From Heterobasidion occidentale (taxonomy: Eukaryota; Basidiomycota; Agaricomycetes; Russulales; Bondarzewiaceae), in contig JBCAQO010000002.1 in the NCBI GenBank assembly GCA_039111635.1, forward strand, positions 2,418,001 through 2,482,000: a stretch of DNA of 64,000 nt. The letters are read 5' to 3'. Every line of letters starts with the position of its first letter. Position 1 is the first letter of the stretch. Both the position numbers and the translations under genes were made by a program. The notes beneath the pieces are model-generated. The model did not search any database. It was not told where the DNA came from and saw only the letters and a list, made by a program, of their open reading frames with translations. This document shows positions 1 to 11,900 of this stretch, one piece after another.

Positions 1-2165
1 CGGAAAGTGGACGCGGACGGAGGTGCATCGTAAGCTTGTTCGAATGCTCCACTTTGCGATATGTTCTTCTTGAACCGTTTCTCGAATCAGAAAATTTACC
101 AACGTTGCGAGTGAGAATAAGGTGGGCTTTGCTTCAGTAGCTGAGATTGCAGAAGCCGGAAAATCAGTGGAGGAGCCTGAGGTATGGTTTTACCCTCTGG
201 ATGGAAAGGTCACGTTTGGAACTTGTCGCGCAGTATCACCCGTACAAGTTCGTGCTCTTAGAAGCATTGTCTGCCACTGGTGTTCGTTCCATCCGCTATG
301 CCAAGGAAATCCCTATGGTGAAGTCAGCCACTCCTTTGTTGCTTCAAACTCATAATGATGCTGCGCCTGACCGTGAATTTATCAAGATATGTCATTGCCA
401 ATGATCTCTCTCCATCGGCGACTGCAGCTATGAAGCGAAATGTTGACCTGAACGGTTTGGGAGAGCGGACAGTTGAGTCGGACGCCACGGAGGCAGATAA
501 GCCTGAGAAGGTGAAAATGTCAAAATCAATACCTGGGAAGGTTAGGATAAATGAAGGCGACGCACGGTGCGTGTATTGTTTTCTCTATACGTCCTGGTTC
601 ACATATTTATTCTGTCAGAGCACTCATGTATTCACATTCACTGGAACGAAACCGGGTTGACGTCGTGGACCTTGATCCCTATGGCACTGCAGCACCATTT
701 ATTGACGCTGCAGTGCAGTGCGTAAATGATGGAGGTCAGACAACTTCGGTGTCTTTGATTTGTCTGAAGTTGACGAGTTTCGCATATCAAGGCTTGCTCT
801 GCGTTACATGCACAGATCTTTCAGTTTTGGCCACAAACAATTACCCGGAAAAATGGTGATTTAATTCGCAGTTGTCATTTTCCCATTGGCATTGATCCCC
901 TTCTGATCAGTTTCTCCAACTATGGCGGTGTTCCTGTCAAGGCGGAATATTGCCATGAAGTGGTAATACTCTTCCCTGTCACTACCCGCAGATACTTCTC
1001 ATGCCATAGCGTTCCAGGCACTCAGACTTGTTTTGAATACGATATCTACGTCTGCGTCTCGTTATGGGCGTTACATCCAACCTCTCTTGTCTCTTTCCAT
1101 CGATTTCTACGTTCGTCTGTTCGTCAGGGTCCAGTCGGCTCCTATCGAAGTCAAGAAGGCTGCCAGGTATGTGCGTCATAGCAAACAGTGTTCTAAATCT
1201 GTCTAATGTACTCCAGCAACACATCCATCTACTATGTCTGTTCAATCTGTCAGTCATTCTATGGCCAATCCTTGGGGAAGATGGTAGAAAAAGTCAATGA
1301 GCGCAGCGGAAACGTGAACAATCTCTTCAAGGCTCAGTCAGGACCTCCAGTATCAGAAAAGTGCCCTGAATGCGGCTCTGCGATGCACGTTGCGTATCAG
1401 TCTATGCCTCATTCACTTCTAAGCATTGACAGTTCTCAAAACAGGTTGCAGGTCCGATGTGGTCTGGGAAAATCCATGATCAAGCTTTCGTGGGAAAGGT
1501 TCTCGAGCATCTAGAGGACAACGACGACAAGTATGGTACTGCTGTGCGCATGAAGGGTATGCTCACGGTAGCCAAGGAAGTAAGTTTCGGTATTTTCCTA
1601 TGGTGTCTGTACGACACTTAACTTCGTTTGTAGGAGCTGGAGACGCCGTTTTATTTTACTCCCTCCCGAGTAGCCAGCTTCTTCCACTGTACTTGCCCTG
1701 CACTGGATGACATAGCGTAGGTGTCGTGCAACCTCTGTTGATTCGTAGAGCTGACACCATTTTGGGCAGGTCTGCATTGCTCAATGGTGGACATGAAGTA
1801 TCTCGCTCACATGCCTGCCCTGGATCACTGAAAACGACCGCATCGCGGGCGGACTTACATGATGTCTTCCGGTCATGGGTGCAATCCCATCCAGTCAAAA
1901 TGGAGAAAATTACAGAGAACTCTCCTTCTCGGGTACTTCTCAGTAAAGAACCGAAGTACTGCGTTCACCTCGTTCCTCGTTAACTTTCGCATTGACGCCG
2001 ATCTACAACAGGATAGAAGCCAGCTTCAAGCGCCACCCTAGGACCGTCACCCCCTCTTCAAAAGTCAAGTTGGTTCGTTATCAACAGAACCCTACTCCCC
2101 ATTGGGGCCCCGGTACAAAAGCAGATAGCGGTACAAAGCGCAAACGGTCAATAGAGGAGGAATGA
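1..2165 (+). CDS. TRM1: tRNA (guanine(26)-N2)-dimethyltransferase, 5' end outside window
   Basis: This enzyme makes N2,N2-dimethylguanosine at position 26 of tRNAs, using S-adenosylmethionine, in nucleus and mitochondria. Exon pieces match the family in order: [18 protein letters not shown] near 270-315, the [16 protein letters not shown] stretch near 400-450, the catalytic-region motif [18 protein letters not shown] near 660-720, NNYPEKW near 840, the CPECGSAMH zinc-binding segment near 1365, and [15 protein letters not shown] near 1650. The C-terminus [16 protein letters not shown] ends at the TGA at 2163-2165. At least six short introns are needed to join these pieces. No convincing start codon lies at the left edge, so the N-terminus is probably cut off. 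Frame breaks near 1970 may be sequencing errors. The assignment rests on recalled family motifs; the exon borders are my reading. Confidence 0.9.
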
Positions 2166-2350
2166 AAGCATAGGGTACTAAGTGCGGGGCTACGTGTGTG
2201 CTCGAATTGACATCAACCGTCAAATGGGAAAATGCGAGATTTGAACATGATTACAATGCTGGTCCTTCCGATACTCTAATAATTATGAACAAGGACAACA
2301 AACGACGCGTAAGAAACGACAAGAGACATCTGACGCCAGTGAAGGAAGGG

Positions 2351-5300
2351 TCATGATGCTGCCTCCTTCGCTGCTGATTTGCCAGAGTTCTTTCCGGGTT
2401 TCTTGGTGAGCCACGGGTGTCGCGAAAGATCCCCAGCAGACGGACGAGCCTCATGGTCCAGCTCGAAGCAGAGTTCGAGGAAGTTTTGAGCCTCTGCAGT
2501 GATATCAGATGGAATAGTGGGCTTAGCGGAAGAGCCGATCTAAAGACATTGTGAGATGGCTGCGGACATGGTGAGTGCTATGGTATACCTTGAAGATGGC
2601 TTGCATCTGGTTCAGTTGCGGGTATGGATGTTCACCAGTGAACATCTCGACAACCAAGCACCCGACACTCCAAATGTCCGCCTTTTTAGTATAGGCGGTT
2701 TGTTTGACGACTTCCGGCGCCATCCAGAATACCGAGCCCTGTAGGGAGGGCCGATGAAGGCGAGTTCCGGGTATGTCTGGGCATGAATCGTCAAAATGTG
2801 TACGAGAACGTGATGTAGAGACGTACTGTCTTGCAATTTCTTGGAAATACCGAAGTCGGAAATCTTGATGCCACCTTTGTTGTCGACGAGAACGTTTGCA
2901 CCCTTGATATCCCGATGGACAATGCCCCGTTCATGTACGTAGTCGAGACCGTCCAAGATCTGTCGGACAAAGTTCCGTACAAGTGGCTCCTCGAAGGCAC
3001 CGTAGTTGCGGAGAAGAGCAGTGACTGAACCGCCGGGGACGTACTCCAAGAAGATGTTGAAGTGCTCCTCGTCTGCCGATGAATCTGCATATATATGGTA
3101 CGAACTTCAATGAGGATTGCACTGCCTTTCGAGAAAAGAAAACGCACACAGGTACTGCACTATGTGCTCATGCTGCAGATCTTTCAGGAGTTCGATTTCC
3201 CGCTCCAGAGCGTCCAACATGCTTCTTTGACGTGCTTCATTCGTCGAGGCGTTAGAAGGGATGTCGACTTGCTTCACAGCCATAAGAAGACCGTTTGTGG
3301 CGTCCATCCCAAGATACACTTTTCCGAACGAGCCAGCTCCTATCAATGCTCCCTTGATCCACTTGATGCCTATAGGAAAAGGGTAAGCACACGACGGGAG
3401 AGGGAAAAAGCAATGTAACCTTTGGATGTGATAGCCTTTCCGGTGCCGTCCTCGTCATCTTCCTCTTCCTCAGCTTCCTCCTCTTCCTCTTCAACATCAT
3501 CCTCGACGATTGTGTCATCCTCGTCCTCATCGCCTTCTGGGGGTATGTCTACAGGCGCAGCGGGTGCCTCCGTATCCTCATCACTATCGGCATCTACCTT
3601 CGTCCACGAGGCGTCATCCGCGATAGTATTGTTACCACTCTCGCGTCTACTCTCCACCTCCGCCGTGATCTCATCCATCGTCATGATACTGGCTGTATCC
3701 GATATATCACGTTTGCTCCGCAGCTCCTTGATATAACTCATCCGTCTCGAGGCCGTCGACATCGGACGCGCAGAGAGCCTGTGCGCACCCAGCTGGCCTC
3801 CCGTAAGACTGTTCATGGACTCAGAGAAGGACTCGAACGAGATGTTCACCGGAGGAAGCAAGTGTGCCTTGGAGTCGCGCTTGTTCAGCATAGCGAGCGG
3901 CTTGTTATCCTCGTCGCTGTCCATATCGACGTCGTGTCCGTCGTCGGTGGAGAGCGAAACTCGCGGGGTTCGTCCACGGTGATCATGCTTGCGCGATCCG
4001 AGGCCTTGTCCGGGACAGGCGGCGGGATCGATGCTATAGACCCGCGATGCGAAGAGCGGTGCTGCGAGCCCAGCGTGCTGACGCTGAATCTCGACGGCGG
4101 CGGCGCAAACGATCGTACTGTCTCTCTTCCCAAATCCAGCAGAGCCGCCCGCCCGCAGCATACTGTGCCGCGCCGTGCGCTCCAAGACCTTCTTCTCCGT
4201 GAAGGGGAAGTACTCACTCAAATGGTTCGTAATGAGCTCGCTCGGCGGTCGTTGACCAAAGAAGTTGCGCAATCTGGAAGGGCCCTTCGTGAAACTGGAT
4301 CCCGAAGAATGCTTTCCAGCGCTGGAAGACTGTGTAGGCGAAGACGGAGATTCCAACGCCTTCTCCGGATCCCGCACACCAAGACCGCTGAGAATGCTGA
4401 TGGAACTTGCGCGTTTCATATTCTTCGCTGTTTGCGACTGGCTTGTCGAAAAGTTTCCGTAGCCAGGGGACAGTAGATTTCCGTCTTCGTCCTCCTCACC
4501 AGTCGATAGTCTAGGTCCGACGAACAACGGACTTGTTGGGCTGTTACGTTGGCCAGGAATGGGTGGCGTTTCTCCGAATATATGTGCTAGGGCCTTTGAC
4601 CGCTTGGCCTTGCCAGTGCGACGCAACGTGAGGCCATGCTCTCGTGCTGGATCGTCCGGCGATGCGTGGCAGACAGCTAATAGTTGAGCCTCGGAAAGAG
4701 GTATACCTGCGAGATGTCAGACACTCTGATGATAGCAACGTGTGAGAACAGACCTGGCGAATCTTCGTTGCCCCAGTTCACATATACCCCCCAACCATCC
4801 ACGCTCAATCCACCATCGTCAGTGCCAACGATGGCGCTTTCCGTGTCGGAGCTCTTGCCACCCAATTTCCCGAACTTCTTGAGCGCCTTCTCTAGTACCT
4901 CGATGCCACCTGCACAGTCCTCGATATTGAGTGTGCACGAATGGCCCTCCTCTGCCAGTTGAAATTTGATGAGCTTCTTTCTGAGGTCGACAAGCGAGGG
5001 GGTGTTGTTGTATGACGGCGTGTTCGGACGTACGAAGGGCCCGCGGCCCACGGTATAAGTTGTAGGGGGTGAGGGCGACGCGGATGTAGACGGACAGTGA
5101 CAGTTGCAGAGTTGGAGAGGAACGACTCGGCAATAGGCGAGAGAACGCTGGTCGGTTGTGGTGGGGGTTGGAGACCTTGGGAATAAGGATGTGCAGAGGT
5201 GGACGGGCGAGGTCCTACTTTCGTCAAGGGGCTCGAGCCATTCTGAACGCTCGACATGGACACGTTTCTCCCGTGCGCCGGGGCGGGATTAGGGGAACGC

Positions 5301-6394
5301 GTCGCCGTCCGTATAGGAACGTTTGGTAGCATAGGAGACTGAGAACGCACAGGTGTCTTGACGCTGCCAATCCCAGCCCGTGGATCTGGCGGAAGACCAT
5401 AGCCCGACCACGTACCGTTCGATGACGGTGTGAGCAAGCTCTGGTTCACAGGAGCAGGCGGGAGCGGTTGCGACGTGAATTCGGGCGCCTCTACCTGCGT
5501 CGGCGTTCGTCGTCCAGGTATTCCAGGACCAGAGTGAAGGTTGCGAGTTGATGGTCGGCCAGTGGGTGGGAGAGGAGGTTGACTACGAGGGACGGGCGGC
5601 AAAGGTAAGACGCCCGGGCGCGCGCTCGTTGAATATGAGCTGCCTGGCGTTGTCGTGTGGAAGGAGGACGAAGCGTTGGATTGAGGCTGCTGATTTGGCT
5701 GTGGAAGAGGGCGAAGGGGCATGGTCGAGCGTGAGGCAGAGTCCGGGGCGGGCTGGCCATCACGAATGAGATGCGGTAAATTCGCAGACTGGTTGGCATT
5801 TGGGGTGAGTTGCAAGGGTGGCGGTCTTCCGTGCTCCAGTTTGCGCGAAGCCAACCGCGACGTCGGGGATGTTACCGAACCGGACCTCCTGTGCGACATA
5901 CCATCCCCATTGAACCGCGAAAGCGCCGAACCGTAAACCGACAGCCTCTCGCTCTTGGTCGAGCACTTCTGCCTCAGAGTCTTAACCGCATTCAGAACCC
6001 TCAGCCGATCGCCAATGCTGGCAATTCCCATCTCCTTGAGCGTATCCTGGTCAAGCTCAAGGAGGACATCGCCGCGGATGTCGCTCGCCTTGAACGTGTT
6101 CGCATGGTGGCCGCACTTGATATCCGCGAGCCAGCGAGAGACCTGGTTGTCATTCCAAGTGCGGAGAAAATCGTGATATTTCATGCCGGAGGGAGGGTCC
6201 ATGAGGGTCTGCTGAGCTGTCGTCGGGGTTCCGGGTAGGGACGGCTGTGGGCGGACATGCTGGAGATTGTTAATGATGGCACGGGGAGGAGGCAGCTGTG
6301 ATGGCGAGAATGTATTTGCGGCGGCGGAGGGCGAGGAAGCCTGTGATGGAGGCTGGGAGAGGCCGTCGAGATTGCTCATGGTTACCGCGGCCAT
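2351..6394 (-). CDS. STE11: MAP kinase kinase kinase, Ste11 type (SAM, RA, kinase)
   Basis: The protein begins [16 protein letters not shown] at 6394. It then has a SAM domain at about residues 75-140 ([16 protein letters not shown] through [16 protein letters not shown]), a long Pro/Ser-rich linker, an RA (Ras-association) domain near 5050-4900 ([20 protein letters not shown]), an acidic Asp/Glu-rich stretch near 3440-3540, and a C-terminal kinase domain. Kinase motifs are complete: glycine loop [12 protein letters not shown] lysine in [18 protein letters not shown] and MAPEVV. The last exon ends in [11 protein letters not shown] and a TGA at 2351-2353. SAM plus RA plus kinase is the Ste11/Byr2 arrangement, which acts upstream of Ste7 and Fus3/Kss1-type MAPKs in mating and filamentation. 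Frames switch and switch back between about 4220 and 3950, suggesting a pair of indels in the disordered linker. A Bck1 assignment fits less well because of the SAM and RA domains. Confidence 0.92.
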
Positions 6395-7077
6395 GAGTGG
6401 CGAAGAGGGAGGTCGTCAACGTCGCCAGGGGCGAGGATATATGTACGCTTGCAAGAAGCTATTGTGTGTGCGTTCGGGGGACGACTGTGGACATAATAAA
6501 CAGGCTCAGTTTCTGTCCAGGAACAATGAGGGCACAGAACAACACCTTTCACCCAACCCGGCAGTGGTCGCGTCCGTCCCGTGTCCCGACAATTGACCAG
6601 CGACGATGCACTTTAACTCCGTTGACGACCAGATGAGAAACCGAAAACGGGGGGTTCAGAGGCCACCGCTCGCCTTCACAATTGCAATGGAATCGCTGGG
6701 CAAGCTGGGAGAAGTCAAAGTCGATGCGGTCGGCAGCAAGGTGATACTGCCACTGAGCGCGCGCTCACGTGCCGTACCGCGACACCGTCCCTGAGCGCTC
6801 GTCAAATATTAAGTGCTTCAAAGATGTTTTCAGGAGCTCGTCTGCACTTGTGCGTTGGATCTCAATCACGGATATATCAAAGATGCTGACCGCCATCACT
6901 TGGAAGTCCACTTCAGGTCTTATGGATATTTTCACTCAGATGTACGTTGAAGGAGTTGATGAACCAATATATAAATCGCAGACGTGGGGTGTCCATAATC
7001 GGTGTTTATGATACACTCACAACGAAAGACTCATAGCCCTCTCGGGTAATGACCTTCGACTCTAGAGAAAATGATGA
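6395..7077. other. intergenic region upstream of STE11, no gene seen
   Basis: Only short, compositionally unconvincing reading frames occur here. The stretch next to 6394 is the promoter and 5' UTR of the MAPKKK gene. I see no RNA gene or repeat. Confidence 0.4.
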
Positions 7078-8043
7078 TCAAACGCACCTCCGACATGGCA
7101 GGTAAGCATGCAGCGAGACGCCCCATCGACCATCCCACGGTTCCCCAATGAGAAGCATCAGCGCTATCGAGGCGATATGATCAGCGATCCGTGGGTATAC
7201 TTGTACGTTGATGTGCTGAGGAGGGATGTGTGGGATAGCTATTCCTGTCCTCGTCTTTGTATGGTTGGGGTAAAGTTGGACCTTAAGAACACTGAACTCG
7301 CTCACCTGGGTCATATGCCATCGTTATATTTGGCTAGTGCGTTTCCAGTCGTCAGTTCAGGAGCAGACAGACAAAAGTCCAGTGTTCTTCCTTATCGCCG
7401 ACCATGCTCAAATATAGCTCTGCTGCCCGCACGGGGAACTGTAAACAGCTTCTGTGTAGGACATCGGCATGCTCGGTGTCCAATAATTCGCGCCGGAAGC
7501 CATTCATACCATACTTGTCAACGTCACTCTCACCTCCGACAATACGATACACTCGATGTGCGCGAATGATACCCATCGCAAAGTATACTTCGGGGAAGTC
7601 AGTTTGAGCGCTGGGAGGCAAAGTCCATATCCGGTGTCGATCTTTTTGATTGACCACTAAACCTGTGGGATGCAGGACGCATCAGCTTCCACAGGAATGT
7701 CTGTCGACAATGGGGAAGGCTGAGCCTCTAGGAGGTCTTAATGCGCTGCACCGTTACCATCACACCGTGATGAGCGCGTACAGATCAATGTCAGGACGTA
7801 CTGAACAGGGGTACGCTCTGAATGTTTCGGAATGCTGGCTTATAATACGGACCTTCAGGGAACCTTTTCGTTATAGCCATGTTATCCGCCTTATTCTATA
7901 AAGGTGTTTTTCTACTTCAATGAACAACAACCCAGAGAGTTCAATGGAGATAGGTGGATGTCTAAGTATATGTACTCACTTCTATCTATGATATCTAGAA
8001 GCTCGGGGCCGCCCTCTGAAAGGCGTCGGAATGACTCCATCAT
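7078..8043 (-). CDS. hypothetical protein, gene model uncertain
   Basis: A likely first exon starts at 8043 (MMESFRRLSEGGPELLDIID) and ends at a good donor, GTGAGT, at 7979-7974. A later exon, about 7655-7350, has protein-like composition (TDFPEVYFAMGIIRAHRVYR and FPVRAAELYLSMVGDKEEHW). A third segment, 7314-7078, contains VQVYPRIADHIASIALMLLI. I recognise no domain. The middle part (7900-7660) has stops in all frames and must hold introns or indels. The reading is that of a small fungal-specific gene; a degraded gene is equally possible. Confidence 0.35.
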
Positions 8044-8958
8044 TGTATGCCTTTCCAAAGACATTTAAATGAGGATGTCTTGTTACAAAGATGTAGCAAC
8101 TGTCCCGCCTGCTGTAGGAAGGGGCCGACGGAGCCGTGCATCTATCTGATTGACATGAGCATCAGCGGTGTGTGTTGACAGTTGCCATCCGATGCAGATT
8201 TCTATCCACTTTGCTTTGGGGCTTATCCGTCTCTGGATATGCGGTACGTGTCGCCTTGTCAGTCTCGGGGCGGAGGGGATTGATATCTGGGCTCGGACCA
8301 ATCCAAGGAGAGACGGGGGCCGATACACGTAGCATGTACGGAAACAATGTGCAAGTCATGGTTGAAGCTTCGCGTTCACAGAAGATGATGATTTTGTATC
8401 CGAGACGGTGGGTAGTCACCGTTGCGATCTCCACAGAGACAGTCGTGCATATTGCAGGCGAGATATGGCGCCAAAGACAATGTTTGCCGGCGAGAGGCCG
8501 ACCCGCCGCTCAACAGACTCTAAAACCCGGATCGAGCAGTTTGTTTTCGAGAAATATGTGGAGAGACGGAGCGGAGTCGTGTAATAGAGTCGTGTGGACT
8601 TTTGAGTATTTGTGCCTATTTGGCTGTGTAAGCAGGAGAGGCCGAGCTTGGCGGGGCAGGCGGACTGGCCGACGCCGTACCTTTCCCACGTGCGGCAAGA
8701 CTCACCCGCGAATAAAACGAGGGGACCTGGCAAGCGACTGCCTCGTCTGTTTCTGTCGGCAAGTCGTCGACCAGGGTATACGCCCCCCCCCTGCTCAGTT
8801 TCCCTTCCTCACTACATTTCCAACTCGCGGATATAGGTCTTTCTTTTTTGCGGTCTTTCCCTCTCTACTCCGTCGGCCATCGGCCTCCTCCGCCGTTGTA
8901 CACCCTCACCTCTACGATAAGACATCGCTAGATTTTCCGCCCCCCGCCCTCCCTCGAC
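8044..8958. promoter_or_regulatory. long upstream region of the alpha-glucan synthase gene
   Basis: About 900 bp separate the glucan synthase ATG from the divergent gene at 8043. The last ~180 bp before 8959 are pyrimidine-rich on the plus strand (runs such as TTTCCCTCTCTACTCC), as is common just upstream of fungal start codons. A 289-residue plus-strand reading frame crosses it (8172-9041) but is Arg/Ser-rich with no domain, so I treat it as chance. Confidence 0.4.
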
Positions 8959-11900
8959 ATGCGACTACCGCTCGTCGCATACTCCCTCCTCTCCCTATGT
9001 GGGCTGGCACGCGCCTCGCCATACCGCGACGATCTCACTGAGTACAACCTTAATGTCAACCAAAATGCCGCCTCTCCCTCGAATACAAAGCTTCGCGCCC
9101 CAATACCACGTATACACCCTCACCGACCAACTGGCGGTCGATACCCTTCTACACCATCCTCATGGACAAGTTCGCAGACGGTGATCCCTCCAACGACGAT
9201 TACTTCGGTACCATGTTCGAGACCGACTGGCGAGAGACACAGCTGCGGTCCGGAGGCGATTTGAAAGGCTTGGTTTCTAAGCTGGACTACATTCAGGGAA
9301 TGGGTGTCCAGGGCATCTTCATCTCCGGGACCCCGTTTCTGAACATGCTATGGCAGGCAGACAGTGAGTAATATTTCCTCTTCCGACGGCACGGTTGGGC
9401 TCACCGCGAGTGCAGGTTATTCCCCTCTCGACTTCACTGTCCTCGACCCTCACTGGGGTACTATTGATGATTGGCGCTGGGCAGTCGACCAGATTCACGC
9501 GCGTGGAATGTACTTCATGGCAGATTTCACTGTTGGCACCATGGCGGATCTGATTGGTTTCGAAGGGTACGTTGTATCTCCACATTTTTCATCGAGCGCG
9601 CCGGTCATGTAGTTTGCAGGCATCTCAACTCATCTACTCCATTTGATCTCGACGAATATGATTCTGTATGGAAGAACCCCACGTATACTCCTTGGAATTT
9701 CACGGAGTACAAGGATTTCTCGGTGAGCTGCAATGGCTACAGCTTCCGTGCCTAGGGGCTTATCATGACATCATGATGGTCGACAGATTGTGAACGAGCA
9801 CAACAGCTCATGCAAACTCCCTACCCTTTGGCTCAATGACGGGACAGTCGTGGACCCGGGGCACACCGGATGCATGGAGTCTGATTTTGACCAGTATGGT
9901 GATATGGAGGCCTTTGGTGTCCATCCTGATTGGGAACGTCAGCTGGCAAAATTCGCGTCGGTGCAGGATCGTCTTCGTGAATGGAAGCCCGAGGTCATGG
10001 CGAAACTCCAGGTCTTCGCGTGTATGGCAATCGAGGCACTCGACTTGGATGCCATCCGTGTCGACAAGTCTACTCAAGTCACTGTCGATGCCCTTGCTTC
10101 CTGGGCTTCGAGCACGCGTTCTTGCGCCTCTGCGGTCGGAAAGAAGAACTTCTACATCTCCGGCGAAGTCACTGGTGGTGACACGTTTGGTTCTCTGTAC
10201 TAGTGAGTGATTTCATATTTTTCCTTCTTTTTCATTGATTGACTTTTATTTCACATAGTGGGCGTGGCAGAACACCTACTCAGCTTCCACCCGGTTTCCT
10301 GGCCGCTGCCAACCTCACGGCTAACCAGAGCGAATACTTCCTTCGCGACAAACCGCTCAATGCTCTCGACGGTGTCGCCTTCCATTATTCCATCTACCGC
10401 TCTTTGTCGCGTTTCCTTGGGATGGATGGAAATTTGCAGGTGGCTTTCGACGTTGATGTCAACTTCGTGACTGCTTGGAACCAGATGTTCGTCAACAATG
10501 ATTTCCTCAATCCTGGAACCGGCGTGGTAGACCCTCGCCACATGTTTGGGACGAGTAACTTCGATGTCTTCCGTTGGCCTAGTCTGGAGAACGGCACGCA
10601 GCGTAGTGTCTTGGGGACTTTCATCACTTCGCTGGTTATGCCTGGTATTCCTCTGGTGAGTGAAATTACAGCGCCACCATCTGAATTCGCAACCTCATTT
10701 TTTTTTGAATCTAGTTGTACTATGGCGAGGAGCAGAATTTCTACACTTATGATACTGGTGCTGCAAATTACTTGTATGGGTATGTATAAATCCCTCCCGA
10801 TTTCTATCCCGTGCCGGTATTGATCGTTCCACGTTAGTCGTCAGGCCATGTTCAGCACCAAGGCATGGCAACGTCACGGATGCTACCGCTTGGGTTCCGA
10901 GCAGTATTTCAATATGCCTCTTGACAAGTCTGTGATCGGCTGTATGGATGATTGGAATTCACTGGACCACTTCGATCCCACGGCCGACAGCAGGCGCATG
11001 ATTTCGCATTTCATGTACCTGCGAACTGTCTACAACGCTTTGCAGGATGGTTTCAATCTCGTACAGCGTGGTAACTGGACGTACATGATTCAACGCCCTG
11101 GTTCGAACGAAACTGAGACCGAGATGGGTCTTTGGTCCGCTTCTCGCTCTGGGATTTCTGGCGTGCAGACACTTACTGGTAACCATACGGATCAAGTTTG
11201 GTTGCTCTTCACGAACGAGAACAGCACCCAGGCTTATCAATACGACTGCAAAGGCTCGCTATGGATCTCGTCGCCGTATCAGTCTGGTACCATTGTCAGG
11301 AATCTCTTTGCTCCTTTCGAACAGTACACCCTCCAAGATTCACTTTCCTCCTACAACAACGATGGAAAAGCTCCTTACTATGGTTGCCTGAACACGATCA
11401 CTATGGACCCATATGGTTTCAAGGCCCTCGTACCTCTCGCTGAATGGGTTGGCCCTCGGGCTGCATTGACAAGTTTCTACCCTGGTCATGATGCTCGCCT
11501 CGACTCGAGCGTGAATTCTTCGACCGTCACTGTCAGGTTTGAATTCAACGTCGCCATGGACTGCGATAGCATCACGAGCGCGCTCTCGCTCAATATGTCT
11601 TCCTCGGGCAAGGGTAGTACCCCTTCGTTCAGTAAAACGGCCGTCAGTTGTGGAGCCGTCACTAACCCGGCGGCCACCACGTTGCCTGGCGATATGACGT
11701 CTGCATATTACTGGTCGGTCGAGCTGCAGAATGTTCCTGACGGTATTCTTGCTCTTACACTCAACAAGCCAGCAGCGGCTGATGGCACTACCACCAACGT
11801 TCGTCTTGCCCTCTTTGTCATTCGTTGTAGACGCTGATCATTCTTCTACAGACTGTTGACACACTACTACTTCGCAAAGGAGCCTCTGATAACGTCATTG

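Noticed and set aside
3781..4476. 231-codon plus-strand frame
   Set aside because: Antisense shadow of the disordered linker of the STE11 gene.
8172..9041. 289-codon plus-strand frame upstream of and overlapping the glucan synthase start
   Set aside because: Arg/Ser-rich with no domain, overlaps the real start in another frame, and lies in a promoter-like pyrimidine-rich region.
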